Below are positions 36,651-45,468 of a stretch of 64,000 bases of DNA, piece by piece. Positions within the stretch are counted from its first letter, which is position 1. Every line of letters starts with the position of its first letter. Under the pieces are notes generated by a model, which was not told the origin of the DNA, did no database searches, and worked only from the letters and a program-made list of their open reading frames with translations. The position numbers and the translations under genes are program-made. This stretch comes from Microbacterium kyungheense (GTDB lineage Bacteria > Actinomycetota > Actinomycetes > Actinomycetales > Microbacteriaceae): positions 227,659 through 291,658 of the forward strand of contig NZ_VFPE01000003.1 of the NCBI RefSeq assembly GCF_006783905.1, in the 5' to 3' direction.

Positions 36651-37730
36651 GTGCCGACCAGAAAGCCGTCGATCGCCGAACAGGGGTGGCAGCTGTTCGA
36701 CCGCATCGTCGAGCGGGCCTCCGTCGCCGGACACACGTCGCCGTGGACCGCGGACGAAGGCGAGGTGGCCTACCGCCCGGACTTCGAGACGCTGCGCCTG
36801 CTGCTCGGCGTGCCGCTGCATCTGAACGCCAACTCCCAGTCCGGCGTACCTGCTCTCGCACTGGACGTCTGGATCGCGTACGAACTGCGGCGCGCGGGCT
36901 TCGACCCCGACGCCGTGTGGCCCCGCGAGAGCGACCCGAGGATCATGCCGGCCGCCCTGGGCGCACTGCTGGAGGCGACGCCGGTGCGCGGGGGTGAGCG
37001 CGCCCTGCTCGAAGAGCGCATCCGCATCAGCGGGTCGAAGTCGGGCCTCGTCGGCGGCAAGGCGAAGATCCTCGGCAAGAACTACCAGAAGCAGGTCGAC
37101 GTCGTGCTGTCGGACTGGCGCACCGGTCCCGAGATGCTCATCAGCACCAAGCGGATGGACTCGTCGTTCGGCAAGAACGCCGCCAACCGCGTCGAGGAAT
37201 CGTATGGCGATGCGAAGAACCTGCGGCTGCGGCATCCACTCGCCTCGCTCGGATTCGTGTTCGGCCTGCGCACCACGATCTACGAGAAAGAGGCCGCCAA
37301 GGCCGCGTGGCTCATCGACCTGCTCGGCAAGCTCGGCCAGGAGGACGACGCGTACCACGCCGTCGCCCTCGTGCTGATGGAGTACGCGCAGGATCCGCCC
37401 GCGGACGGCGACGACGTCAACGAACCCGAGACCGGACCCGAGGTCGGCTCGGAAGCGGCGCTCGAGGCCGGCGACGACCCCGACCAGCTGTTCGCGCTGG
37501 ACGATCCCGGCGAGGCGGACGCCGTGCGCGCCGAGCTCGACGCCGCCATCGCCGCGCTGCCCCCGGTGTCGATCGTCCTCGACGATCGGGTGCCCGACGA
37601 GCTGCACCCGGCACGGTTCCTGCGTGCCATGGTCGAGCGCACGCTCGCCATCACGCCGGTCGATCATCACGCCGAGGCCCGCGTGCGCCGCGACACCGCA
37701 CTGCGCGCGGCGCGCGCGACCGCTCGCTGA
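36651..37730 (+). CDS. Probable restriction endonuclease partner of the adjacent methylase
   Basis: A 359-residue protein that I do not place in a named family. GTG 36651 opens the frame. Around residues 147-185 the run QKQVDVVLSDWRTGPEMLIST-KRMDSSFGKNAANRVEE resembles a PD-(D/E)XK core: D150, then a strand ending in STK (165-167) instead of the classical ExK, then a helix with E183. A preceding KSGLVGGKAKILGK and a following LRHPLASLGFVFGLRTT complete an alpha/beta core; the C-terminal third is acidic. Position behind a methylase supports a restriction role. Nuclease activity is inference. Confidence 0.6.
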   Translation: MPTRKPSIAEQGWQLFDRIVERASVAGHTSPWTADEGEVAYRPDFETLRLLLGVPLHLNANSQSGVPALALDVWIAYELRRAGFDPDAVWPRESDPRIMPAALGALLEATPVRGGERALLEERIRISGSKSGLVGGKAKILGKNYQKQVDVVLSDWRTGPEMLISTKRMDSSFGKNAANRVEESYGDAKNLRLRHPLASLGFVFGLRTTIYEKEAAKAAWLIDLLGKLGQEDDAYHAVALVLMEYAQDPPADGDDVNEPETGPEVGSEAALEAGDDPDQLFALDDPGEADAVRAELDAAIAALPPVSIVLDDRVPDELHPARFLRAMVERTLAITPVDHHAEARVRRDTALRAARATAR

Positions 37731-37764
37731 GCACGAGCGGGCCGTTCCTTGCTAGGTTGTGCGG

Positions 37765-39204
37765 ATGCCTCAGCCCGCCCTGCTGCCGCGCGCGGAGCCC
37801 GCTGACGTCGGCGTCTCGGCCGTCGCGCTCGGAGCCCTGCTCGACCGGCTCGACGAGAAGGGCATCGAATGCCACTCGGTCATGGTGGTCCGCCGCGGCC
37901 ACGTGGTCGCCGAGGGTTGGTGGGCTCCGTACTCGGCGGACCGGCCGCACCTGCTGTACTCGCTGACCAAGTCGTTCACGGCGATGGCCGTCGGGCTCGC
38001 CGTCGCCGACGGTCTGCTGTCGGTCGACGACCTGGTGGTCGACGTCCTGCCCGACGGCATCCCGGATGACATCCCCGCGCAGGCACGCCGGCTCACGGTG
38101 CACCACCTGCTCACAATGACGGCCGGGCACGACACCGACACCCTCGGTCCCGCGTGGGAGCTCGAGCCCGGCGACCTCGTCCGCGGGTTCCTGCGGATGC
38201 CGTTCGCCGCGCCCGAGGGCACGATGCACACCTACGACAACGCGACGACGTTCGTGCTGGCGAGGATGGTCGAGCGCGTCACCGGCTGCAGCCTGCCCGA
38301 GTACCTCGACGAGCGACTGTTCGCCCCGATGGGCATCGGTCCCGCGGAGTGGGACCGCGTGTCGAGCGGCGCCGCGTTCGGCTTCCACGGACTGCACCTC
38401 ACGACCGAGGCCGTCGCCGCCTTCGGCGAACTGCTGCGCTGCGGCGGCCGATGGGGCGACGCGCAGCTGCTCCCGGAGGAGTGGGTCGAGCTCGCGACGA
38501 GCAGCCACATCGACAGCCGGCACTACGCCGACGGTGCGGACGGTGCCGACTACCTCGCCGGCTACGGCTACCAGATCTGGCGGTCGCGCCACGGCTTCCA
38601 CGGCAACGGCGCGTTCGGGCAGCACTGCATCGTCGTCCCTTCGGACGAGCTGGTCGTCGCGGTCACGTCGGCGCAGCACGAGGTGCGCCAGGCGCAGGAC
38701 GTGCTGGATGCCGTGTGGGACTGCCTGCTGCCGGGCCTCGACCACCCCGACGCCGCGCGCGAGGACGCGCTGCTCGCCGAGCGGCTGCGGGGCATGGCGC
38801 TTCCGGTCGTCGCAGGAGAGCCCGGACCGACCCGCACGGTGGCCGCTGTCGTCGCGGCCGTCGACGACGAGGTCACCGCGGTCGCGGAGGGCACGGCGGT
38901 CGTGGTCGAGGGCTGCGACGGCGCGTGGCGGGTGGACTTCAAAGGCCTGTTCGCGCTCGACGTAGGACACGGGCGCTGGCGCGAGAGCGCGCCGCTGGGT
39001 CGCCCGGTGTGCGCGACAGGAGCGTGGCAGGGCGACGTGTTCGTCGCCGACCTGCGTGTCATTCGCAGCCCGCATCACGTGCGACTGCGCATCGACGCCC
39101 GCACCGGCGTGGCGACCGCGACGTGGGTCACCGTGCCCCTCACGAGTCCGCTCCTGGAGCTGCATCTGCGGGCGCCGCTGATGACCCGCCCCGACGTGGC
39201 GTAA
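37765..39204 (+). CDS. Serine beta-lactamase-like hydrolase
   Basis: A 479-residue penicillin-binding-protein/class C beta-lactamase-fold hydrolase. The SxxK motif is in YSLTKSF (about residue 67), YxN in TYDNAT (about 158), and an HGNGAFGQ block takes the place of KTG. A C-terminal region of about 130 residues resembles a beta domain as in esterases or D-amino peptidases of this fold. No signal peptide, hence cytoplasmic. A TAGGTT box ends 6 nt before ATG 37765 (leaderless). Esterase or peptidase activity is more likely than antibiotic resistance. Confidence 0.82.
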   Translation: MPQPALLPRAEPADVGVSAVALGALLDRLDEKGIECHSVMVVRRGHVVAEGWWAPYSADRPHLLYSLTKSFTAMAVGLAVADGLLSVDDLVVDVLPDGIPDDIPAQARRLTVHHLLTMTAGHDTDTLGPAWELEPGDLVRGFLRMPFAAPEGTMHTYDNATTFVLARMVERVTGCSLPEYLDERLFAPMGIGPAEWDRVSSGAAFGFHGLHLTTEAVAAFGELLRCGGRWGDAQLLPEEWVELATSSHIDSRHYADGADGADYLAGYGYQIWRSRHGFHGNGAFGQHCIVVPSDELVVAVTSAQHEVRQAQDVLDAVWDCLLPGLDHPDAAREDALLAERLRGMALPVVAGEPGPTRTVAAVVAAVDDEVTAVAEGTAVVVEGCDGAWRVDFKGLFALDVGHGRWRESAPLGRPVCATGAWQGDVFVADLRVIRSPHHVRLRIDARTGVATATWVTVPLTSPLLELHLRAPLMTRPDVA

Positions 39205-39254
39205 GCGGCGTCGGCAGCCCCGCAGCCGATGACGACACCCGGCCTGACCGCGGG

Positions 39255-39992
39255 TCAGCCGGCCGCTACGGCGGCCAGTCGCTCGGAGGCGGTGGCCATG
39301 TGGGTCGCCATCGCGGAGGCTGCGGCATCCGCATCCCCCGCCTCGACCGCGCGGAAGACCGCGCCGTGCTCGTCGATCGCGGTGCGCGCCTCAGCCTCGT
39401 CGTGGACGGCGCGGTCCGCGTACACCTGCAGGAGGGAGCGCACGACGTGCAGCAGATCGACGAGCGTGTCGTTGCCGGCCGCGGCGGCGAGCGCGTTGTG
39501 GAAGTCGAGATCCGCGCGGGCGAAAGAGGTGAGGTCCGAGACGCCGGTGCGCATGCGCTCGAGTGAGGACTGCAGCGCGTCACGATCGGATGCCGCAGCC
39601 CGCCCCGCCGCCAGTCGGGCGACGTAGATCTCGAGCCCGGAGCGCAGCTCCAGCAGTTCGGCGGTGTTCTTCCGGCCGATGAGCAGCCCCCAGCGGAGCG
39701 TCTGCGGGAGCAGCTCGCTGGCCGTGCCACGGAGGTATGTGCCCGACCCCGGCCGCACGTCCACGATGCCGAGGATCTCCAGTGCGGCGAGCGCTTCGCG
39801 CACCGCGGAGCGTCCGACGCCGAGTGTGGCGGCGAGCTGCCGCTCGGGCGGGAGACGGGTGCCCGCTTCGAGGTCGCCGCCCGTGAAGAGATCCATGAGC
39901 CGCCGCGCGACCTCGGACACCGGCGTCCCGCTCGGAAGCGCCCCGAGAGCGGCCGTGATCTCGGCGGAACGGTCGGCGGGGTACGCAGGCAT
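39255..39992 (-). CDS. GntR-family (FadR subfamily) regulator of the apiose cluster (probable)
   Basis: A 245-residue FadR-type regulator. The winged helix-turn-helix contains LPPERQLAATLGVGRSAVREAL-type sequence (about residues 47-68) and VDVRPGSGTYL as the wing. The C-terminal FCD domain has the metal-binding pattern DLDFHNALAAAAGN with histidines later (DEHGAVF, MATHMATA). It diverges from the binding-protein gene at 40136. The 19-bp dyad in the gap recurs exactly upstream of the kinase gene at 43227, so it is the obvious candidate regulator of both promoters. The inducer is inferred to be apionate or a later intermediate. Confidence 0.88.
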   Translation of the reverse strand: MPAYPADRSAEITAALGALPSGTPVSEVARRLMDLFTGGDLEAGTRLPPERQLAATLGVGRSAVREALAALEILGIVDVRPGSGTYLRGTASELLPQTLRWGLLIGRKNTAELLELRSGLEIYVARLAAGRAAASDRDALQSSLERMRTGVSDLTSFARADLDFHNALAAAAGNDTLVDLLHVVRSLLQVYADRAVHDEAEARTAIDEHGAVFRAVEAGDADAAASAMATHMATASERLAAVAAG

Positions 39993-40028
39993 GCGAACAA
40001 CTTACGACAGTGGCACGCGGACCCGGGA

Positions 40029-40057
40029 TTGCATTTGGTCAACCGGTTTGTCAGACT
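40029..40057 (+). promoter_or_regulatory. Promoter with GntR-type operator, copy 1
   Basis: TTGCAT (40029-40034) and CAGACT (40052-40057) are spaced 17 nt. TTGGTCAACCGGTTTGTCA (40035-40053) fills the spacer and carries an AACCGGTT core within a wider GTC/GAC-type dyad. The identical 19 bases occur at 43158-43176. Confidence 0.7.
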
Positions 40058-40098
40058 GTGGGCAGGCGACGCAGGTCGCCCTTCTTGCGCCCTAGCCA

Positions 40099-40110
40099 GA
40101 AAACGTTTCC
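40099..40110. promoter_or_regulatory. LacI-type operator upstream of the binding-protein gene
   Basis: GAAAACGTTTCC lies 26 nt before the ATG at 40136, downstream of the promoter. With flanks it shares 16 bases (AGAAAACGTTTCCTGA) with the operator region of the operon at 4250. Confidence 0.55.
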
Positions 40111-40135
40111 TGATTCTCAGCGAAGAGGTCCCGAC

Positions 40136-41446
40136 ATGAAGTTCCGCAGCGGCACGATCACAGCAGGAGTGGCGCTGGCCACCCTCGTCGCTCTCACCGG
40201 ATGTGCGTCGCAGACGCCCGCGACCGGCCAGCCCACGCTCGACCCCGACGAGGAGGTGTCGATCAGCTTCGCCTTCTGGGGCAACGACGTGCGCGCCGAG
40301 CTCTACGACGAGGCGATCGCCGAGTTCGAGGACCAGCACCCGAACATCGACGTCTCGGTGCTCTTCCTCTCACCGAACGACTACTGGGAGAAGCGACAGA
40401 TCGAGGCCAGCGGCGGCGGGCTCCCCGACGTCCTCACGATGGATGTCGCCTACATCCGGCAGTACTCGCAGAGCGGGTCGCTCCTCGACCTCGAGCCCTA
40501 CCTCGGCACCATCATCCAGACCGACCCGATCGAGCCGTCGGTGCTCGGAGCCGGCGTCGTCGACGGCGTGACCACCGCCGTCCCGCTGTCGACGAACGCC
40601 TGGTCGATGTTCATGAACACCACGATCCTCGACGAGATCGGCGTCGAGCCGTTCGCAGGCGGCTCGTGGGACGACTACTACGACTGGGTCGCCGACACGA
40701 GCGACGCGGCGAAGGCCGCCGGCATGACGGACGTGTGGGGCGGCGTCGACCCCACGTCACGCTTCGTGAACTTCGAGATGCAGCTGCGCGCCGAGGGCAA
40801 GGAGCTCTTCGACGACGACGGGGAGCCCGGGTTCGATGAGAAGCGCCTGAAGCAGTACTGGGAAGAGGCGGCAGGGGTGCGAGAGGCGGGCCAGTTCGTG
40901 CCGCAGCAGCGCACCGCCGAGGTGCAGCCGATGACCGCGTTCGACAGCGCGATCAGCGCCAGCGACACGCAGACCGACAACTTCGCCGCCGGCTTCCTCG
41001 CGAACCTCGGCGACGGCTACGAGATCGCGCTGCAGGCTCCGCCGCTGTCGGTCGACGGCGCGAAGGACCTGTACCTCAAGGCGTCGCAGCTGTACTCGAT
41101 CGCCGCGAACTCCGATCACCCCGAGGCCGCCGCGACACTGATCGACTTCTTGATCAACTCGCCCGAGTCCGGCGAGATCTTCGGCACCAACCGCGGACTG
41201 CCGGCATCGGCCACTGCTCGCGAGGCCGCCGACCTCGACCCCGTCAGCCAGGACATCGTCGCGTACGAGGAGTCGATCTCGGACCGTCTGGGCGACGCCC
41301 CGCCCGCGCCGATCGTCGGCTACGGCTCGCTGCACGAGAAGTTCCGCGAGCTCACCGAGGAGCTGAACTTCGGGACCATCACGGTGGACGAGGCCGTGGA
41401 CCGGTTCTTCTCCGAGATGGACGAAGTGGTCAGCCAGAACCAGTAG
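40136..41446 (+). CDS. ABC-transporter sugar-binding lipoprotein
   Basis: A 436-residue family 1 extracellular solute-binding protein. The signal peptide ends in lipobox VALTGC with the lipidated Cys at residue 23. The mature part (EVSISFAFWGNDVRAELYDEAIAEFEDQHP...) is the standard sugar-binding fold. Next to apionate genes it may bind apiose or an apiosylated oligosaccharide. No permease gene adjoins it, so it either uses permeases elsewhere or has lost them. Two operators (GntR-type and LacI-type) precede it. ATG 40136 is the only start giving an intact signal peptide. Confidence 0.88.
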   Translation: MKFRSGTITAGVALATLVALTGCASQTPATGQPTLDPDEEVSISFAFWGNDVRAELYDEAIAEFEDQHPNIDVSVLFLSPNDYWEKRQIEASGGGLPDVLTMDVAYIRQYSQSGSLLDLEPYLGTIIQTDPIEPSVLGAGVVDGVTTAVPLSTNAWSMFMNTTILDEIGVEPFAGGSWDDYYDWVADTSDAAKAAGMTDVWGGVDPTSRFVNFEMQLRAEGKELFDDDGEPGFDEKRLKQYWEEAAGVREAGQFVPQQRTAEVQPMTAFDSAISASDTQTDNFAAGFLANLGDGYEIALQAPPLSVDGAKDLYLKASQLYSIAANSDHPEAAATLIDFLINSPESGEIFGTNRGLPASATAREAADLDPVSQDIVAYEESISDRLGDAPPAPIVGYGSLHEKFRELTEELNFGTITVDEAVDRFFSEMDEVVSQNQ

Positions 41447-41453
41447 GAGCATC

Positions 41454-43109
41454 GTGCCCGCACTCCCACCCACTCCCGCGCCTGCGCCGAGGCCGGTTCT
41501 CGGCATCCAGGGCCCCGTGGTCGCTTTCCACGATCCGTGGGCGGGGGATGCCTCGGACGAGGTCATGCGCACGGGGACCGGCATCCCGATTCCCGCGCAG
41601 GATCCGGCGCCCACCCCGGCCGAGTTCGTCGCGGCGCTGGGCGACCTCGGCGCCGACTTCTACGTGCACCACGTCCTGCCGGGCCACGCGGACCCCCGGG
41701 CGATGCTGCGCGATCTCACCGCCGGCGGCATCGACGTGGTGCTCGGCAACGAGTACGGCAACATCAACGGCCCCTACGTCCCGGGAACGAACCGGTGGGA
41801 CGTTCCCGCCGACGTGGTGCGCGAGGCGGCCGCGTCAGGCCGCCTCGCGGGGGTGCTGTACGACGAGCCCGAGCACCTGCAGATCCACGCCGACCAGTAC
41901 CGGCACGACGACCACCTTCCGCACTTCGGGCAGACCGACGGGCTGTCGGCGCCGGAGGCCGTCGAAGTCATCGATCGCACCGTCCGCGCCGTCGTGCACG
42001 ACGTCGACGAGGCGACGGCAGCCGTCGGCACGGCGCCCGTGCCGGTGCTGGCCGAGCAGGTGTTCCCGGTGATGTTCCATACGCTCGCGCGCGCGGGCAT
42101 GACCCCGGCGCCCAAGGTGATGAAGGAGTCGTTCCAACCCCTGCAGCTGGGGACCGCCCTGGGCGCGGCCCTCCAGTACGACCGCGAGCTCTGGATCTGC
42201 GCCGACCTGTGGGGCCCCGACATCGGGCCGTGGCCGACCCGGGCGCCGGGGTTACCCGGGCACTCCCCCGCCGAGTTCGCCTCGGCCCTGCGCCTGGCCT
42301 ACCTCTTCGCCCCCACGCGCCTGTTCGTCGAGAACATCGACGTGCTCGTCCGACACCGCGGCGGCGGCAGGTTCGACGCCACCGCGCATGGCGAGGTGTG
42401 GCGCGAGTTCGTCCGGGACTTCGTGCCGCGGCATCCGCTGCTCTGGAGCCACCGCGATGCACGCGCCGACATCGCGCTGGTCCACGCCGACGACAGCGAC
42501 TTCGGACGCGGCGAGCGGCCGTTCGGCAACCGCGCCGCGACCGCACCGGTCGAGTCGCGCAGCGTGTTCGCGGCATGGCACGCGCTCAGCCACGGGCAGC
42601 TTCCGGCGACAGGGAGCTGCATGCACATCCCGGGGTTCGACTTTCCGCGCCACCGGCTGAACGGCGTCCCGCGTTCGCAGTTCCCCCTTCCGTCCGGCGC
42701 GGACGAGCCGACGGCACTGCACGGACTGTTCCAGGCGACACGCGGCGTGCTGGTGTTCGACGAGCACGTCCGCGCCGATCAACTGGGCCACGCCGGACTG
42801 ATCGTCGTCGCCGGCAGTCGGCTGCCGGAGATGACGCTCGTCGCGCTGCGCACGCGGGCGGAGCACGGCGCGACGGTGCTCATCCCCCGGTGGCTGTGCG
42901 ATGCGGCGCACGCCCGGTCGGAGCGCCTCCAGGCCGGCCGATGGGTCGTGTACGACAGCCTCGACGACGGCGATGCGACGGCCGCCCTGGCTCCGCACCT
43001 CGGCCCGGACGACGTGTGGACGCAGCGGTTCGGCGACCACGAGCTGAGGATCCGCGCGGCGAGCCCCGGTGGCGAGACGCTCGACTTCGAGGTCACGCGG
43101 CACGGCTGA
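41454..43109 (+). CDS. Unknown protein, possibly a TIM-barrel glycoside hydrolase
   Basis: A 551-residue protein I cannot assign to a family. There is no signal peptide. The N-terminal two-thirds alternate strands and helices as in a barrel, with conserved-looking acidic clusters: GNEYGNINGPY (about 101), VLYDEPEHLQIH (about 138), VLAEQVFPVMFHT (about 200) and LFVENIDVLVRH (about 285). The last third (LIVVAGSRLPEMTLVALRTRAEHG...) looks like a flavodoxin-type domain and short beta tail, as in some GH42-like enzymes. GTG 41454 is 7 bp after the binding-protein stop with GGAG upstream. Co-transcription with that gene suggests intracellular processing of the imported sugar. Confidence 0.65.
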   Translation: MPALPPTPAPAPRPVLGIQGPVVAFHDPWAGDASDEVMRTGTGIPIPAQDPAPTPAEFVAALGDLGADFYVHHVLPGHADPRAMLRDLTAGGIDVVLGNEYGNINGPYVPGTNRWDVPADVVREAAASGRLAGVLYDEPEHLQIHADQYRHDDHLPHFGQTDGLSAPEAVEVIDRTVRAVVHDVDEATAAVGTAPVPVLAEQVFPVMFHTLARAGMTPAPKVMKESFQPLQLGTALGAALQYDRELWICADLWGPDIGPWPTRAPGLPGHSPAEFASALRLAYLFAPTRLFVENIDVLVRHRGGGRFDATAHGEVWREFVRDFVPRHPLLWSHRDARADIALVHADDSDFGRGERPFGNRAATAPVESRSVFAAWHALSHGQLPATGSCMHIPGFDFPRHRLNGVPRSQFPLPSGADEPTALHGLFQATRGVLVFDEHVRADQLGHAGLIVVAGSRLPEMTLVALRTRAEHGATVLIPRWLCDAAHARSERLQAGRWVVYDSLDDGDATAALAPHLGPDDVWTQRFGDHELRIRAASPGGETLDFEVTRHG

Positions 43110-43152
43110 CGTCAGCGGCCGGGCGACGTCTGGATCGTCGATGGCGCCGTCT

Positions 43153-43180
43153 TGCAATTGGTCAACCGGTTTGTCACAAT
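43153..43180 (+). promoter_or_regulatory. Promoter with GntR-type operator, copy 2
   Basis: TTGCAA (43153-43158) and CACAAT (43175-43180) bracket TTGGTCAACCGGTTTGTCA (43158-43176), identical to copy 1 at 40035-40053. The operator again occupies the space between -35 and -10. Confidence 0.7.
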
Positions 43181-43226
43181 CGTCTCGGCAGCACACGCCG
43201 GCGCACCCATCGGACAAGGAGCCGCG

Positions 43227-44996
43227 ATGACGCGACTGTGGAACGATCCCGCGGAATTCGCGGACGAGATGATCGACGGCTTCGTCGCGGCCCACGAGCG
43301 CTACGTGCGCCGCGTGCCCGGCGGAGTGGTGCGCTCGACGGTGTCGCCCGCGGGGCAGGTGGCGGTCGTGGTGGGCGGCGGCTCGGGGCACTACCCCGCA
43401 TTCGGCGGCCTCGTCGGCCCGGGGCTCGCGCACGGCGCGGCGATGGGCAATCTGTTCGCCTCGCCGTCGACGCAGCAGGTGGTGTCGGTGGCGAAGGAGG
43501 CGGACAACGGCGGGGGCGTGTTCTTCAGTTACGGGAACTACGCCGGCGACGTGCTGAACTTCGACGCCGCGCAGGAGCGTCTGCGCGCGGACGGCATCCC
43601 GTGCGAGACGGTGACGGTCACCGACGACGTCGTCAGCGCGAAGCCCGATGAGCGGCACCGGCGCCGCGGCATCGCGGGCGACCTCACGGTGTTCCGCATC
43701 GCCGCCGCAGCCGCCGAGGCCGGCGCCGACCTCGCCGAGGTCGCGCGGCTCGCGCGGCTGGCGAACGAGCGCACACGCTCGTTCGGCGTCGCCTTCACCG
43801 GGTGCACGCTGCCCGGCGCCGCGGCGCCGCTGTTCACGGTGGCCGAGGGCCGCATGGCGGTCGGGCTCGGCATCCACGGCGAGCCGGGCGTCGACGAGAC
43901 CGGCATACCCACGGCCGACGGCCTGGCCGAGCAGCTCGTCCAGACGCTCCTGGCCGAGGTTCCCGAGGGGGTCGACGCGGTCCGGGGGGCCCGCGTCGTC
44001 CCGATCCTCAACGGGCTCGGTTCACTGAAGTACGAGGAGATGTTCGTCGTCTACCGGCGCATCGCTCAGCTGCTGTCCGACGCCGGCGTCGAGGTGGTCG
44101 ATCCGCACGTCGGCGAGTACTGCACGAGCTTCGACATGGCCGGCACCTCGCTCACGCTGTTCTGGCTCGACGAGTCGCTCGAGGCGCTGTGGCAGGCTCC
44201 CGTCGACACCCCGGCCTATCGTCGCGGCTCGGTCGCACCGCGAGAGCGGACGGATGCCGTCGCCGCCGCGCCCACGGCGACGGCCGCCGTCGCACCCGGG
44301 GACGAGGCATCCCGCGCCGTCGCCGGCACGGTGGTCGCCGCGGTGCGGACGATCGCCGAGACCGTCGACGCCCACGTCGACGAGCTCGGCCGCATCGACG
44401 CGATCGCCGGGGACGGCGACCACGGCATCGGCATGCAGCGCGGGTCGCACGCGGCGCTCGGCGCGGCGAGTGCGGCGTTCCACGCCGGCGCCGGAGCCCG
44501 TACGACGCTGCAGCGCGCGGCCGACGCGTGGTCCGATCGCGCCGGCGGGACGTCGGGCGCCCTGTGGGGCGTGATCCTGACGGCCGTCGCGGCACGGCTC
44601 GGCGACGAGGGCACGCCCGAGGCGGCCGCCGTCGCGGCGGGAGTCGCCGCCGGCGCGCAGGCCGTCATGGACTACGGCAAGGCCGGGGTCGGCGACAAGA
44701 CGCTCGTCGACGCGCTCGTGCCGTTCGCGGCGCGGCTGTCGCACGGCGTCGACGCCGGAGCCGGTCTGGTCGACGCGTGGAGGGTCGCGGCGGCCGCCGC
44801 GACCTCGGCCGCGGAGGCCACCGCCGACCTGCTCCCCCGCATGGGACGCGCCCGCACGCACGGCCGGAACAGCGTGGGCACGCCCGACCCCGGCGCGATC
44901 TCGCTCGCGCTCATCGTGACCGCCGTCGGAGAGACGCTCGCCGCCGACGCACTCGCGACCCACGACGACGACAAGGAGAACGCATATGTCGACTGA
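43227..44996 (+). CDS. Dihydroxyacetone-kinase-family erythrulose kinase (DhaK-DhaL fusion)
   Basis: A 589-residue ATP-dependent kinase fusing DhaK and DhaL domains. The DhaK part has [17 protein letters not shown] and the substrate histidine in [13 protein letters not shown] (about residue 217). After a linker rich in alanine, DhaL shows [12 protein letters not shown] (ADP-magnesium site), GGTSGALWG and [11 protein letters not shown]. Relatives phosphorylate dihydroxyacetone or D-/L-erythrulose. The neighbouring RpiB-type and TIM-type isomerases and OiaC-like decarboxylase favour L-erythrulose as substrate (LerK role). ATG 43227 follows AAGGA. The last codons overlap the next gene by 11 bases. 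Confidence 0.88.
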   Translation: MTRLWNDPAEFADEMIDGFVAAHERYVRRVPGGVVRSTVSPAGQVAVVVGGGSGHYPAFGGLVGPGLAHGAAMGNLFASPSTQQVVSVAKEADNGGGVFFSYGNYAGDVLNFDAAQERLRADGIPCETVTVTDDVVSAKPDERHRRRGIAGDLTVFRIAAAAAEAGADLAEVARLARLANERTRSFGVAFTGCTLPGAAAPLFTVAEGRMAVGLGIHGEPGVDETGIPTADGLAEQLVQTLLAEVPEGVDAVRGARVVPILNGLGSLKYEEMFVVYRRIAQLLSDAGVEVVDPHVGEYCTSFDMAGTSLTLFWLDESLEALWQAPVDTPAYRRGSVAPRERTDAVAAAPTATAAVAPGDEASRAVAGTVVAAVRTIAETVDAHVDELGRIDAIAGDGDHGIGMQRGSHAALGAASAAFHAGAGARTTLQRAADAWSDRAGGTSGALWGVILTAVAARLGDEGTPEAAAVAAGVAAGAQAVMDYGKAGVGDKTLVDALVPFAARLSHGVDAGAGLVDAWRVAAAAATSAAEATADLLPRMGRARTHGRNSVGTPDPGAISLALIVTAVGETLAADALATHDDDKENAYVD

Positions 44997-45468
44997 CGAC
45001 GCGCAGCCGCTGCGGATCGTGATCGGCGCCGACGACGCCGGCTTCGACTACAAGGAGGTCCTCAAGCGAGACCTCGAGCACAACCCCGGCGTGGTGTCGG
45101 TGGTCGACGTGGGCGTGGACGCCGACGGGCACACCCCGTACCCGAAAGTCGCGATCGAGGCGGCGCAGCGGGTGGCCGCCGGCGACGCCGACCGGGCGCT
45201 GCTGATCTGCGGCACGGGCCTGGGCGTCGCGATCGCCGCCAACAAGGTGCCCGGCATCCGCGCCGTCACCGCGCACGACTCGTTCTCGGTCGAGCGCGGC
45301 GTGCTGTCCAACAACGCCCAGGTGCTCACGATGGGCCAGCGCGTGGTGGGCATCGAACTGGCCCGCCGCCTCGTGCGCGAGTGGCTGACCTACCGCTTCG
45401 ACACCGCGTCGGCGTCGGCCGACAAGGTCGCGGTCATCGACGAGTTCGAGACCACGGGCAGCTGCTGA
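44986..45468 (+). CDS. RpiB-family sugar-phosphate isomerase (D-erythrulose 4-phosphate isomerase role)
   Basis: A 160-residue RpiB/LacAB-type isomerase. [17 protein letters not shown] at the N-terminus, [22 protein letters not shown] (about residues 68-89, catalytic Cys and anion-binding loop) and the [17 protein letters not shown] block are family marks. Members of this family in tetritol pathways (EryI, DerI) convert D-erythrulose 4-phosphate to D-erythrose 4-phosphate. That step fits the cluster; ribose 5-phosphate isomerase is the alternative. It overlaps both neighbours, indicating one transcript. Confidence 0.87.
   Translation: MSTDDAQPLRIVIGADDAGFDYKEVLKRDLEHNPGVVSVVDVGVDADGHTPYPKVAIEAAQRVAAGDADRALLICGTGLGVAIAANKVPGIRAVTAHDSFSVERGVLSNNAQVLTMGQRVVGIELARRLVREWLTYRFDTASASADKVAVIDEFETTGSC

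Noticed and set aside
37765..39204. Antibiotic-resistance beta-lactamase
   Set aside because: No signal peptide, no KTG motif, and a large extra C-terminal domain; the general serine-hydrolase fold is a better description.
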